Source of the DNA: Piromyces finnis
Taxonomy: Eukaryota > Neocallimastigomycota > Neocallimastigomycetes > Neocallimastigales > Neocallimastigaceae
Assembly (NCBI GenBank): GCA_002104945.1
Contig: MCFH01000034.1
Span: 62,001 to 126,000, forward strand
Length of the DNA stretch: 64,000 bases
Reading direction: 5' to 3'
Below, piece after piece: positions 46,118-56,487 of the stretch. Made by a program: the position numbers and the translations under genes. The notes beneath the pieces were generated by a model. It did not search any database. It was not told the DNA's origin and saw only the letters and a program-made list of their open reading frames with translations. Positions within the stretch are counted from its first letter, which is position 1, and each line of letters opens with the position of its first letter.

Positions 46118-46330
46118 GCTGGCCCTCCTGGCCTGTCTTACTGTTTCTTCAGCATTGACGCTCTTGGATGTTGCTTCAAACCTTTTGAACATTGACCATT
46201 GCTGGCCAATAGCAAAAGGCATGATTTTGGTTAGAAGTTCCGCGGTTACCGTCAAGAATGGTGTTCCTTCGTTAGTACCAGATTGAATCTGACGCTTACA
46301 AAGTTCTTTCCATTCCCTTGAATTGTTTTA
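46118..46330 (-). mobile_element. Unidentified repeat-associated coding fragment
   Basis: On the minus strand, one frame from about 46330 to 46118 stays open with balanced composition: SREWKELCKRQIQSGTNEGT, then LTVTAELLTKIMPF, GQQWSMFKRFEATSKSV and NAEETVRQARRASATNGDH. It ends at a stop soon after, near 46100. The SVNAEETVRQ part recurs at 41131-41197 and 56029-56074. The family is not recognised; being repeated next to LINE debris suggests a transposable-element protein. Confidence 0.6.
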
Positions 46331-46840
46331 ACAACTTTTTGCTTAATTAAAAAAAAAAAAAAAAATTTGCTATTATTATTATTTGCTATTATTATAATTG
46401 TTATTATGACTATAAATATAAGTATTACTGGTGGTAGAAAAAATCCCCTCACAATTCTTACAATAGAGAAATCTAAATAACTATACACAATTTAATAAAA
46501 ATCATAAGCACTAGAGTGCTTAAATCCAAACCCTCCAAACCCTCCAAAACATGAATAATATTTTCAATTTTTTATATATATATATTTATTAAAAATTTCA
46601 AAGTCCATTTAATTATAATTCTATGTTAAAAAATTACATATTTATTTTTTTTAAAAAAATGATAGTTTCTTCATAAAAATTTTCAAAAAAAAAAAATTAT
46701 AATTATAATAATAAAATAAAATTTACAAATAATAAAAATAAATGTTCTTATTTTTAGGAATAATAAAAAAAATTAAAATTTTTAGACTTTAAAAAAATAT
46801 TTTATCTATAATTTCAAATATTTGTTTAATTCCTTTTTGT
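46331..46840. other. A/T-rich spacer, 3' flank of GH43-dockerin gene
   Basis: Mixed simple sequence and A/T-rich DNA with a CCAAACCCTCC motif repeated near 46526-46548. No gene seen. Confidence 0.5.
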
Positions 46841-49231
46841 TTATGAACATAAGGAATCATTGATTACACACCAATTATTATTTTCTACACCCCAGTTAAC
46901 ACCGTTTTCTTTGGTGTATACGATACAAGAGGATTTACAGCATGGATAGCCTTCAACTGATTTACATTCTTTAAAACCAAAGTTAACAGCAATAGATTCA
47001 CAATTCTTTGGAATACCACACCATTGTCCATCAACAATACCCCATTCTCCATCATTATCGAAATAGTAAACTGGAGCACAAGAATCACAGCAAGAGTAAC
47101 CTAAAGCCTTTGCCCAACAGCTTGTAGAAGTGTTAGTAGTTGGTTTATTATTGTTGCTGCTTGCATTACTACTACCATCAACTGGTTCAAATACCCAGGT
47201 TTGGTTGGATTGACCACCAACAGTCCATTGACAAACATTAGTACCATCAGATGTTCCAAAGTTATAAACATCTAAAGCTTTTTTACCATTACTAACCTTT
47301 GTAGTAATAATGAATGAATTACCAGCTGGTTTAAGAGAGAACTTTTGGGCATCACCACTGTAACCAATATAAATAAGAATATTATTACCATCAGTATCTT
47401 TAGCATTAGCTACATCTAACATAAAGTTTCCAAGAGCACTAGTTAAAGTAATGTAACCATCACTTGTTTGTGTAACCTTCCATTTTTGTCCAGAAGCACC
47501 TGCAAAGGTTCCGATTTCGACATTAGTATTGGCTACACCATTATTACCCTTTACTTGAAGATATTTGTTAGATCCAGTATTCTTAATGTAATACCATCCA
47601 TCTACAACATTAGTTGTACTAGTATTAGTATTGACATTAGTATTAGTATTTGTATTAGTGTTAGTATTAGTGTTACTGTTGTTGTTTGATTGGGAGCTTG
47701 TTGGTCTAGTTACTGCAATAGTTGTTGTTGGAACATTTTGAGAAGAATTATTGTTATTGCTAGTTTGGCTTCCACTACCACCTCCTAATTGCCATGATTC
47801 AATACTTAAATCACCAGATGCAACAAAGAAAAGATTTTTAGTACCGGAAGCACCACTAATACTACCAGTAACATTTTGTAAAGAACCACCAGCTGGAATA
47901 TCAACATAACCAATAGCTTGACCATTTTCACTACCAGTACAAATCTTAACAGTAGCACCTGATTTAGATGAAGCCTTAAGAGTAATAGATTGAGCATTAC
48001 CTAAAGCAACATTGGAAACACCAGTCCAACCACCACGAGAATAATTAACAGTGGTAACTGCAGCTTGTCCCTTAACACTAATACCATATTGCCAAGCGAA
48101 ACTAGCAGCATAATTAAGAGCTGAACCATCAACATCATGTAATTGAGTAACACCAGCAAGAGTACCTTTAGCATTACCTAATGAATTACCGTTAACTGGC
48201 ATTTCATTAACATGAGTAGTACGATAACCCTTTTGACTACCGAAAACTTGCTTGTTAAGCCATTCAGTGTGATAGAAAATATAATATTTGTTTTTAAATT
48301 CAATAATAGTGTGGTGATTATTACCAGTAGTTTGGAAGAAATCTCCTGGATTGTTGAAACATGTACCTTTGTAACTGAATGGTCCCATTGGACTGTTACT
48401 AGTCATGTATGCAATTCTAGCATTACCATATGGTCCATTATCCCAATTAGTACAGTAAGAATAAACATAAGTGTTTCCCATCTTATGAATACCAGAATCT
48501 TCAAATACCCATGGGGCATCAATAGTTTGTGGAGTACCAGAAATACTAATCATATCATTACCTAACTTAACAACACGAACAGTTTTTGGATTAGCACTTT
48601 GACCTTGTGGAACACCACCACCAAAGTAAAGATAACCAGTACCGTCAGAATCAACAAATACAGCTGGATCAAAAAGCCATGTAATTCCAGAACAATTTGG
48701 AGTTTGGTGAGTAATAAGAGCTCTTCCAAGTGGATCAGTAAATGGACCAGTTGGAGAATCACTAGTTAAAACACCAAGACCACTACCACTGTTAGCAAAG
48801 TAAAGGAAGAACTTATCCTTACCGTTAATGGTTTTCCAAGCAGCTGATGGAGCCCATGAGTTCTTGGCCCATTTAGCAGCACCACCACCACCAGCAGCAG
48901 CGATTGGTCCGTGATCCATCCAGTTAACTAAATCAGAAGATGACATACAATTAATAGTGTTAATTTGATCGTACTTGTTTTCGCCTACGTTCTTATTAGC
49001 AACATCACCATCATTTGTAGCATAAACATAAACTCTATCCTTATAAACCATAACACCTGGATCAGCACTGTATCTGTGGGTAATTAATGGATTCTTGTTA
49101 GAAACAGGCTTAATTGGTTTACCTGCGTTTACACCATTGAATGAACTTGCACCTGCAGCATTTGCAAATCCATTAAATAAGGTTGCTGATAATAAGATTA
49201 TATATGAAAATAAAGTTGATTTCATTTTCAC
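46841..49231 (-). CDS. Secreted cellulosomal GH43 glycoside hydrolase with CBM6-like, ricin-type and two dockerin domains
   Basis: Intronless, 796 aa. Signal peptide (about 1-26), GH43 domain with D57, D188 and E244 in the same motifs as the 38514 gene, then the same CBM6-like domain (about 365-490). An Asn/Thr linker follows, with the SNTNTNTNTNTN run, and then a ricin-type beta-trefoil (about 553-690; GWYYIKNTGSNKYLQV, QKWKV, NQTWVF). The end carries two CBM10-type fungal dockerins (about 705-745 and 758-795; CWAKALGYSCCDSC, CKSVEGYPCCKSSC). Fungal dockerins attach enzymes to the scaffoldin of the anaerobic-fungal cellulosome, so this enzyme should be complex-bound. Trefoils of this type often bind sugar, but which sugar is unknown. 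Opposite in orientation to its paralogue, with retroelements between them. Confidence 0.95.
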   Translation of the reverse strand: MKMKSTLFSYIILLSATLFNGFANAAGASSFNGVNAGKPIKPVSNKNPLITHRYSADPGVMVYKDRVYVYATNDGDVANKNVGENKYDQINTINCMSSSDLVNWMDHGPIAAAGGGGAAKWAKNSWAPSAAWKTINGKDKFFLYFANSGSGLGVLTSDSPTGPFTDPLGRALITHQTPNCSGITWLFDPAVFVDSDGTGYLYFGGGVPQGQSANPKTVRVVKLGNDMISISGTPQTIDAPWVFEDSGIHKMGNTYVYSYCTNWDNGPYGNARIAYMTSNSPMGPFSYKGTCFNNPGDFFQTTGNNHHTIIEFKNKYYIFYHTEWLNKQVFGSQKGYRTTHVNEMPVNGNSLGNAKGTLAGVTQLHDVDGSALNYAASFAWQYGISVKGQAAVTTVNYSRGGWTGVSNVALGNAQSITLKASSKSGATVKICTGSENGQAIGYVDIPAGGSLQNVTGSISGASGTKNLFFVASGDLSIESWQLGGGSGSQTSNNNNSSQNVPTTTIAVTRPTSSQSNNNSNTNTNTNTNTNTNVNTNTSTTNVVDGWYYIKNTGSNKYLQVKGNNGVANTNVEIGTFAGASGQKWKVTQTSDGYITLTSALGNFMLDVANAKDTDGNNILIYIGYSGDAQKFSLKPAGNSFIITTKVSNGKKALDVYNFGTSDGTNVCQWTVGGQSNQTWVFEPVDGSSNASSNNNKPTTNTSTSCWAKALGYSCCDSCAPVYYFDNDGEWGIVDGQWCGIPKNCESIAVNFGFKECKSVEGYPCCKSSCIVYTKENGVNWGVENNNWCVINDSLCS

Positions 49232-52027
49232 TGCTATTATTATAAAATAATAATTATGCTATGTCGTAAATTTATTTTTAATTATTAACAGATTTAATTT
49301 CTTAATTCAGTTTCTTAATATTATATACAAATTATGAATTTAAATTGTTAATTATTATTAATTTTTCTTCTAAATCAATTTCAAAAAATAATTACCAATA
49401 TTAAACAAACGAAAAAATTTACAACTTGAAGAAAAAAATAATATACTTTTTAATTCTATTTATAATATTCATTGTGTATTAATGAATATATATATTGTAT
49501 ATATAATATAAATATAATGATATTTAATTGTATACCAATAAATATTTTTACACAATTGTAATTTTAATTGTTATATAAAGTAATTTATTATTAAATTTAA
49601 ATACATAATAATTGTAAATGAGGATTTCAAAATAAATTAATTCGAAAAGTTTGAATAATAGTATTTTAATATTACAAAGTTTGCAAATCTTTTCTTTCAA
49701 TGACAACAAAACTTTAATTATTATAAAATTTTGATTTGTTATTTCTCAAAATATATTATTATACATTTAAAGTATAATAACAATATATTATATAATTTAA
49801 AATTTTATTTATTTTTTTTTTCATATTTTGATAATTATTTATTTAATAAAAAAAATTAATTTACCGTTCATTTATATGATATTAATCTTATAATATAATA
49901 TTTTTATTAAACAATATAAAGAGTTTACTGTAATATACATATAATATATATTATAAAAATATTATTATTTATTAACTTTAATTAATATTATATCCTTTAT
50001 ATTTTTATTTAAGTATTTTAATTTATTAGCCAAATTCTATAATTTATTTAATAAAATATTTTAAATAATTGCTTTAAAAATAAAAAATATATTTTATTTC
50101 ATATACTATTTGAAAAGTAAATTTTAAAAGGAATAAATATATAATACTAAGAAAGCAAACACTTTTTTTTTTTCGTAGTTTCAGTATATATATTTTTTTT
50201 TTGACGAATTAATCTTAACTTTTTTAATATCTTTATTACATGGGAAAATATATTTAGGCATGTTTCATTAAAGTGACGATCAAAAAAACTTTGTACTCTC
50301 AAAACAAACAAAATAAAAATATTAAACTCTATAATAAATAATAAAGAAAATAAATTTAAAAATTTATTTCAATAATAAAAATAATATTTAAAATATTGAT
50401 TAGTTTTGTTTTTATAAATTCTCTGATTAACTCATAATAAATAATGTTTTAAACTATTTTTCTTTGCTCTTTTAATTTTTTTTTTTTTTAGAAAAAAAAA
50501 AAAGGAGAAAATTATCATTAAAATAGTTTAAAAATATTTAATATTAAAAAATTTTCCCATACTAGTCTTTTATAATGATACATTTTTAAAATAAAATATA
50601 TTATTAACTTTAATATTCTCATTATTTCATAATTTGAAGTAATAAAACAATAAAACAGTAATTAATTATAACTATAATTTATACACTAATGGTAACATTA
50701 TTTTTATAAAATTTTATTTCTTTGAATATATATCACCATTTAAACAATTATGGTAATAAACTTTTACCCATACTAACCAATTTATTTAATAAAATTAGTC
50801 ATTAAACAGTGAATAAAAAAAACTTTAAAAAATGTGTTTTTTTTTTTTTAATTTAATTAAAGATATATATTTGTTATAAAAAATATTTATTAATTTAGGT
50901 GGTCCTTTTTAATTCATTTATATATATTACTTCATATGAAAGATATATATTTAATATTATAAAGATTAATAAAAATTAAATTATTTACGTGGGTAAATCT
51001 TTGTTTTTTCACCCAATATCATACTGGGTAAAATCACTATGATAATGATATGATTAAAAGCTTAATAGCTTTTAAATTTTTTTTTTTTTTTTTTTTTTTT
51101 TTTGCGGTTAAATACAAATATGGAAATATATAAAATTACACAAATATAATCATAAATAGCTTGTGCTATAAATTGTCGTATAAATTAATAATATCCTTTT
51201 ATATTTTATCTACTATAAAATAATTAAAATAAAAAAGAAATATAATAATAATTCATATTTATATTTGTGTATACAAAATATAAACCATTCAATAAATAAT
51301 TTATGTAATAGTTACATAATAAATAATAATTTAAATTTTATTCAATATTTTATATATATTATATAATATATATAATTTATATAGAAACTTTAACTTACTA
51401 AATATGATTTAGTATATTAGATACACTTATAATTCTCACTTTATTTGTTTTAATTAACAAAAAGATAAAATCTTATATAGTAGAAAAAAATACTTTTAAA
51501 ATAGAATAATAGAAAAAAATAAAGCTTAATAGTTAATCTATAATTAGAACTTAATAGTTCTTTAAAATACATAAATAAAAGATAAAAGATGATTAAAAAC
51601 AAATATATGAAATTATAAAAACAAACTGGATATTATCATGAGTATTCGTTTTTTCATTGAAGATAAAAAATAAAGCAGAATTGTGGAATTAATATTTATA
51701 TCATATTATTTTCTTCATGAATTAAAAAAAAAAAAGAATATAATAAAAATATGAAATTAAAATGAACAAATATTAATTTTTATTTATTTTATTCTTGTAT
51801 ATATAAATATTTTTTTAAAATATAAAGTGTATAAATGTTTTAAATAAATAAATATTATATTAAATATTATAAATATACATATATATTTATCATTTATGAA
51901 TTAATAAATTCTTTATTTTAATATTATTATTTCTATTATTATTTTTTTTAATTAACCTTTTAATATTTTTTTTTATTTGTTTATTTATTATTTCCCTATT
52001 CTTTTAATAGAAACAATTATTTATTTA
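49232..52027. other. A/T-rich intergenic region
   Basis: 2.8 kb between the GH43-dockerin start codon and the protease stop codon, with poly(T) runs (51078-51103) and no balanced open frame. It holds the GH43-dockerin promoter; nothing specific recognised. Confidence 0.6.
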
Positions 52028-55000
52028 TTATTTTTTGTTTTCAATTGGATATTTAGTAGCTAATTTCCACTGTGTTTTTGACTCTTCACATGTAATCATA
52101 TCAATTGAGACATGATTATTCTTTGATTTTTCTTTTGTATTAATGTTTAAACAAAGATCTATATTCGAAGATAAATCAAAAATTTTCAGTTTTTTATTTT
52201 CGTAGGTAATGATAGAAGAATGATTCTTTACATAAAATTTATCTAATGCAATTACTTCAATAAATTTTGTGATTACCAATTCATTTTGAGTATATATAAT
52301 GCTCAAATCATTAGATTTTTCATTAATATAATAACCTTGATTATTATCCGGAATTAGCCATTTTTGATACTTATTATTTGAATCACAAGGTTCTAACAAA
52401 GCTTTTTGATTAGTTTTATTTGTTGCTGTTAAACATAGGTTTAATTCTTCATTATAAATCCAAACAGATTTGGTATTAGTTATAATATATTTAAATATTG
52501 TATACGGTGTGTAATCATTTGGATCGAATATCTCTCCAAAATCATTGTAAAGAACTTCTTCAGATGGAGATTCCGTTTCAGATACAGTGATATAAATTGA
52601 ATCTTCTATAATTTCAGTAATAATTTCATAATCAGTTACTTCTGTTGTTTCGGACACATATATAGAATTTTCTATAATTTCAGTAATAGTGTCATAATCA
52701 ATTGATGGTGAATATAAAGTTTCATTTTCATTTATGTTTGATAAACTATTTGTTTCCTCTTCTTCATGAATATATACATTATCAATTTCAACTTGATTAG
52801 TAGTACTATTATTATTTTCACTTATATCTGTATAAATATCATTTTCATCATCACTTCCAGATCCTCCATAAATATCAATATTAGCTGTAACTTCTTCTTC
52901 ATCAGATTCTGATTCTTCATTAGAATCATTATTAATAGTAACTTCTTTCTCAATACCATTTTCATTATCAATGGATTTATCTTTTTCATAATATGAATAT
53001 TTATTACGCTTTTGTTTTATAATATCTTTTTCTTCAGCTGCATTGTTATTTATGGTAACACTATTATAACTATAACCAAAAAGTTTTTGTGCATCTCTTA
53101 TTCTCCAATGCTGATATTCGTCTTCATGATTACAATCATCCATCATAACACGGAGACCTTTACTTTCTGTTAATATAGTAATACCATAAGGATCAAAGTC
53201 GCTTAAAATTGGTTTTAAACATTTACCCGGGAATGCGTCACTTTGAATGAAATCACCATTAATACTAGTAGTAATATCTTTAAATAAAGAACCACTAGCA
53301 CATTCATAGGCAAAAGCGTAGCCATTTTCATCAAGATTAATACAAACATCATAATAATAATCTTCAATAAATTGTGTTTCTCCATGTGTTGATACATACC
53401 AAATAGAATCTTCATATATATCTCTATCAATAATATTATCTGAATTCATACAAACAGTTAAAATAACGTTGTTGGTTATATAATTGTTTGGGGCAAATTT
53501 GAGACATAAATCATTATAGTAGTTATATATTGAAGCGTACTTGTACTTTTTTTCATTTCCAGATATATTTATTCCTTTATTGGAAACCACATTACTTGGA
53601 GAACACTGGCCATATTCACTTTGACAATTAAATTCACATAATTTTCTTGTCTTACCACAGTAACCATCAACAGAACAGCAATCTCCATTAGAACATGACA
53701 TTTTTCCAGATGGAATACCACAACCCTTGTAATCGCCATCTGAAGAGTAAACCACATTCTTTCCAACGTTAACAAAATTATTTGGAATATCCATATCATT
53801 TAAATTTCCAATAATATTCTTTAATGAAAGATCAACAAGCATTTTTCTCATAATATCTTTATTAAAAGTTATTTCTGGATGTTCAGAAATCAACAATGCA
53901 GCAACACCCGCTACGATTGGAGCAGAAAAAGATGTACCATATTTTAATGAAAAATCTGAAAAGACTTTATCATCAGTAAAGCTACTAGGTAAACTAGCTA
54001 ATTGAGCAAAACCGGGTGCATAAATATCAATACAATTACCATAATTACTGAAAATTGGCATTTCATAAGCATTTATTCCACTTGTAAGTTCTTTTTCTTT
54101 AATATAGTTATTAATACTACCAACACTAATAGTATCAACATAACCAGCTGGATAATATTTGTCATTAACTAAACCATTAGAAGCATATCTAATTTCAGTA
54201 GAACAAGCATCAATACCATCATTTCCAGCAGATGTAAAAATCATGAAACCTTTTCTAGTTGCAATATTTATTATTTTATCTAATGCACCTATGTAAAAAT
54301 ATGAACCAGAAGAAATATTAATAACAGTTTTGTGTGGATTTTCAGCATGATCTATAATATACATTAAAGAACTAATGTAATCATATGCAGTTCCTGAAAT
54401 GGCAATAACATGAATATTAGCTTTTTTTGCAACACCATAAATAGAGCCAGCTGCAGCAGAAGCAACAGCTGTCCCATGATATTGCTTTTCTTTAGTTTTA
54501 TAACAATTTTTATTTCTTTTGTCATCTTTAGAATATTCATCAAAATCAAATTCATAAGCAAAACCGTCACATGTTACAGTACGTTCGGTAGTATCAAAGT
54601 CTATATGATCAATATAGATACCACTATCAATAATATAAATATCTACACCAGCTCCAGCAGAAGAAGGGTAATAATAATTTGTATCATATTTTCCAATAAG
54701 ATTAAAATCAACTTTTGATTGTGAAATAAGAGATAGATGTGTATAAGTATCTTCATCAACTGATACATCAGACCATTTTGTATCAACCTTAATATCCGTT
54801 ATATTATAATATTGGTCATTTTGATTATTTCTCTTTTCAGATTTTTTTGTTTTTTCTAACTGAACTTGGTTAAAATATGTATTTTCTAATACTGGAACTT
54901 CAGGAATTTCGATTTTAAAATTTTCAACAATTTCAACAACATTTGATAGATTTTTTATTATTTCATATAATTCTTGAGAAAGATATGCATAAATAATACT

Positions 55001-55570
55001 AACATCCAAAATAATATATGACTTCTTTAGAATTTTTGAAAAAGCTTTATTATTAATTATATCATCAGTTGAAATCGTACTACGTTTATGAATCATACTA
55101 TATACTTCATTGTTAACAATTCTATCTTTTTCATAAGTATTGATATTATCTAAAATAATTTCTGCTAATTCTCTTACTTGCTTATTAATAAATGATTTCT
55201 TTGGTTTTAATTGCTTTTCTAATTTTTCAATACTAATTCCATTATGATTACTATTATTTTTATTTTCTGTTGACAATTTACAGATGTTTGTGTCATTTGA
55301 ATTCAATTGTGAAATGCAATCATCACTTTCAATAATTTGCTCAAGTTCATTAAGGTCTGTTGAATTAAATCTTGGAGTTTCATCCTTTCTATTTAATCTT
55401 TCATTCTTTCTATCAAATTTAGAAGGTTGGATATTAAATGAATATTTATTTGAATCCTTGATTGATATTATGTAATATTTATTATTTGTATTATTTTCTT
55501 TTTTTTTTGCTTCAATAAAACTAATTAAAGCAATAAATAATATAAATAATATTGAATTTATTGAATGCAT
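52028..55570 (-). CDS. Secreted subtilisin-like (S8) serine protease with chitin-binding CBM18 and ricin-like regions
   Basis: Single exon, 1180 aa. Signal peptide (about 1-21), then a long N-terminal region (to about 250) likely to act as a propeptide. The S8 catalytic domain (about 290-600) has its triad D315 (IIDSGIY), H365 (YHGTAVAS) and S547 (GTSFSAP), with oxyanion Asn450 (SAGNDG), in proteinase-K-like context. After it comes a hevein-like CBM18 (about 617-657) with eight cysteines and the NGDCCSVDGYCG core, a chitin-binding module. Ricin-B-like segments follow, with QxW-type ends (YQHWRI, YQKWLI, KTQWKL), separated by an acidic Asp/Glu/Ser-rich spacer (about 870-1000). Likely exported to cleave protein in plant, microbial or fungal-wall material. 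No dockerin is present. Substrate not known. Confidence 0.88.
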   Translation of the reverse strand: MHSINSILFILFIALISFIEAKKKENNTNNKYYIISIKDSNKYSFNIQPSKFDRKNERLNRKDETPRFNSTDLNELEQIIESDDCISQLNSNDTNICKLSTENKNNSNHNGISIEKLEKQLKPKKSFINKQVRELAEIILDNINTYEKDRIVNNEVYSMIHKRSTISTDDIINNKAFSKILKKSYIILDVSIIYAYLSQELYEIIKNLSNVVEIVENFKIEIPEVPVLENTYFNQVQLEKTKKSEKRNNQNDQYYNITDIKVDTKWSDVSVDEDTYTHLSLISQSKVDFNLIGKYDTNYYYPSSAGAGVDIYIIDSGIYIDHIDFDTTERTVTCDGFAYEFDFDEYSKDDKRNKNCYKTKEKQYHGTAVASAAAGSIYGVAKKANIHVIAISGTAYDYISSLMYIIDHAENPHKTVINISSGSYFYIGALDKIINIATRKGFMIFTSAGNDGIDACSTEIRYASNGLVNDKYYPAGYVDTISVGSINNYIKEKELTSGINAYEMPIFSNYGNCIDIYAPGFAQLASLPSSFTDDKVFSDFSLKYGTSFSAPIVAGVAALLISEHPEITFNKDIMRKMLVDLSLKNIIGNLNDMDIPNNFVNVGKNVVYSSDGDYKGCGIPSGKMSCSNGDCCSVDGYCGKTRKLCEFNCQSEYGQCSPSNVVSNKGINISGNEKKYKYASIYNYYNDLCLKFAPNNYITNNVILTVCMNSDNIIDRDIYEDSIWYVSTHGETQFIEDYYYDVCINLDENGYAFAYECASGSLFKDITTSINGDFIQSDAFPGKCLKPILSDFDPYGITILTESKGLRVMMDDCNHEDEYQHWRIRDAQKLFGYSYNSVTINNNAAEEKDIIKQKRNKYSYYEKDKSIDNENGIEKEVTINNDSNEESESDEEEVTANIDIYGGSGSDDENDIYTDISENNNSTTNQVEIDNVYIHEEEETNSLSNINENETLYSPSIDYDTITEIIENSIYVSETTEVTDYEIITEIIEDSIYITVSETESPSEEVLYNDFGEIFDPNDYTPYTIFKYIITNTKSVWIYNEELNLCLTATNKTNQKALLEPCDSNNKYQKWLIPDNNQGYYINEKSNDLSIIYTQNELVITKFIEVIALDKFYVKNHSSIITYENKKLKIFDLSSNIDLCLNINTKEKSKNNHVSIDMITCEESKTQWKLATKYPIENKK

Positions 55571-55748
55571 TCTATTTTTATTTTATTTTATTTTATTTTT
55601 TAAATATACTTACTTCTATTAAAATTTATTTTTTAATTTTATATAGATTAATTTTAAATTTATTAATATTTCTTTTCTTTTTAACTTTTTATTATATTAT
55701 TATTATTTATAATTTCATGATTTTTACTTTAAATTAATATAAATCTAG

Positions 55749-55780
<32 letters not shown>

Positions 55781-55896
55781 AATAAATATCTTTTATTATT
55801 ATTTAGACCAGAATATAAATTAAAATTAAAATTAAATTATTTATTATTGATGTTATAATAAATACTGTGTACTAATAACCTTATTTATTATTATTT

Positions 55897-55900
<4 letters not shown>
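55571..55900. other. Upstream region of the protease gene, ending at the SINE tail
   Basis: A/T-rich with a poly(A) run (55751-55778). It presumably includes the protease promoter. The last 14 bases (55887-55900) are the left member of the candidate SINE target-site duplication. Confidence 0.5.
55887..55900. repeat. Candidate SINE target-site duplication, left copy
   Basis: ATTATTATTTTATT next to the T run that is the SINE poly(A) tail; identical to 56474-56487. Low sequence complexity means chance identity is possible. Confidence 0.55.
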
Positions 55901-55942
<42 letters not shown>

Positions 55943-56473
55943 TTCCGAGTGCATTTCTCCCATCGATCAGAGTTAGCTCCAATGGTGGTTCTTAGAGAAA
56001 CGTTGGCTCATTCCTATTGCTAGGTGGTTGTGACCCTCCTGGTCTGTCATACTGTTTCTTCAGCTTCGACGCTCACTTAATCCATGTACATTAGATGCAT
56101 GTCGTTGTACGATATTTCACAACTACAATGCTAAGCCTCTTATAGTCAATTTGATCACGTGTCAACCGCCCCCTAATGTTTACACTTAAATTGATTAAGG
56201 AATATTATGTGTTTTTGGCATAGCCTAAGTCACCACTTATTAAGTTCTAATTTGGAATGTACCATGTACACTAGACCCTCTCAGGCCGGCTAGACGAGTG
56301 TTATTATCATAGTAGTAAATTAGAAAGTTCATTTATACTTACCTGAATATCATAACCCAACCCATGGCAAACCCAGTGGGAAAATCCACAGGCACTGACA
56401 TCTGCGGGGTCGAACCAGAAGCCTTATGTATGCTAAGGAAACGCCTTAACAACCAGGATAAAAACTGGAACGA
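55901..56473 (-). mobile_element. tRNA-derived SINE retroposon with poly(A) tail
   Basis: A 0.57-kb island of near-balanced base composition in A/T-rich DNA. On the minus strand it starts near 56473 with a tRNA-like head. It continues through a unique body including a GGATTTTCCCACTGGGTTTG stretch, and ends in 39 A (55901-55939). The poly(A) side and the head side are flanked by an identical 14-mer ATTATTATTTTATT (55887-55900 and 56474-56487), a candidate target-site duplication. The 3' part (56029-56074) is shared with fragments at 41.2 and 46.1 kb. SINEs use Pol III promoters and borrow LINE enzymes; the partner here is unknown. Confidence 0.75.
56404..56465 (-). promoter_or_regulatory. tRNA-like head with Pol III A and B boxes
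   Basis: On the minus strand: A box TGGTTGTTAAGGC (56455-56443), an anticodon-like hairpin CCTTA-GCATACA-TAAGG (56438-56422) and B box GGTTCGACCCC (56416-56406). A-box wording resembles Ser/Leu tRNAs (GGTTAAGGCG). The loop lacks U33, the T stem has a mismatch and the variable region is too short, so it is a tRNA relic acting as a promoter, not a working tRNA gene. Confidence 0.75.
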
Positions 56474-56487
56474 ATTATTATTTTATT
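56474..56487. repeat. Candidate SINE target-site duplication, right copy
   Basis: ATTATTATTTTATT just beyond the tRNA-like head; identical to 55887-55900. The flanking bases differ on both sides. Confidence 0.55.

Noticed and set aside
54410-54718. 102-codon antisense frame inside the S8 protease
   Set aside because: Ile/Ser/Phe-rich shadow of the sense coding sequence, with no signal of its own.
56384-56470. Functional tRNA gene on the minus strand
   Set aside because: A and B boxes fit, but the anticodon loop lacks U33, the T stem is mismatched and the variable region is too short; embedded in a longer retroposon.
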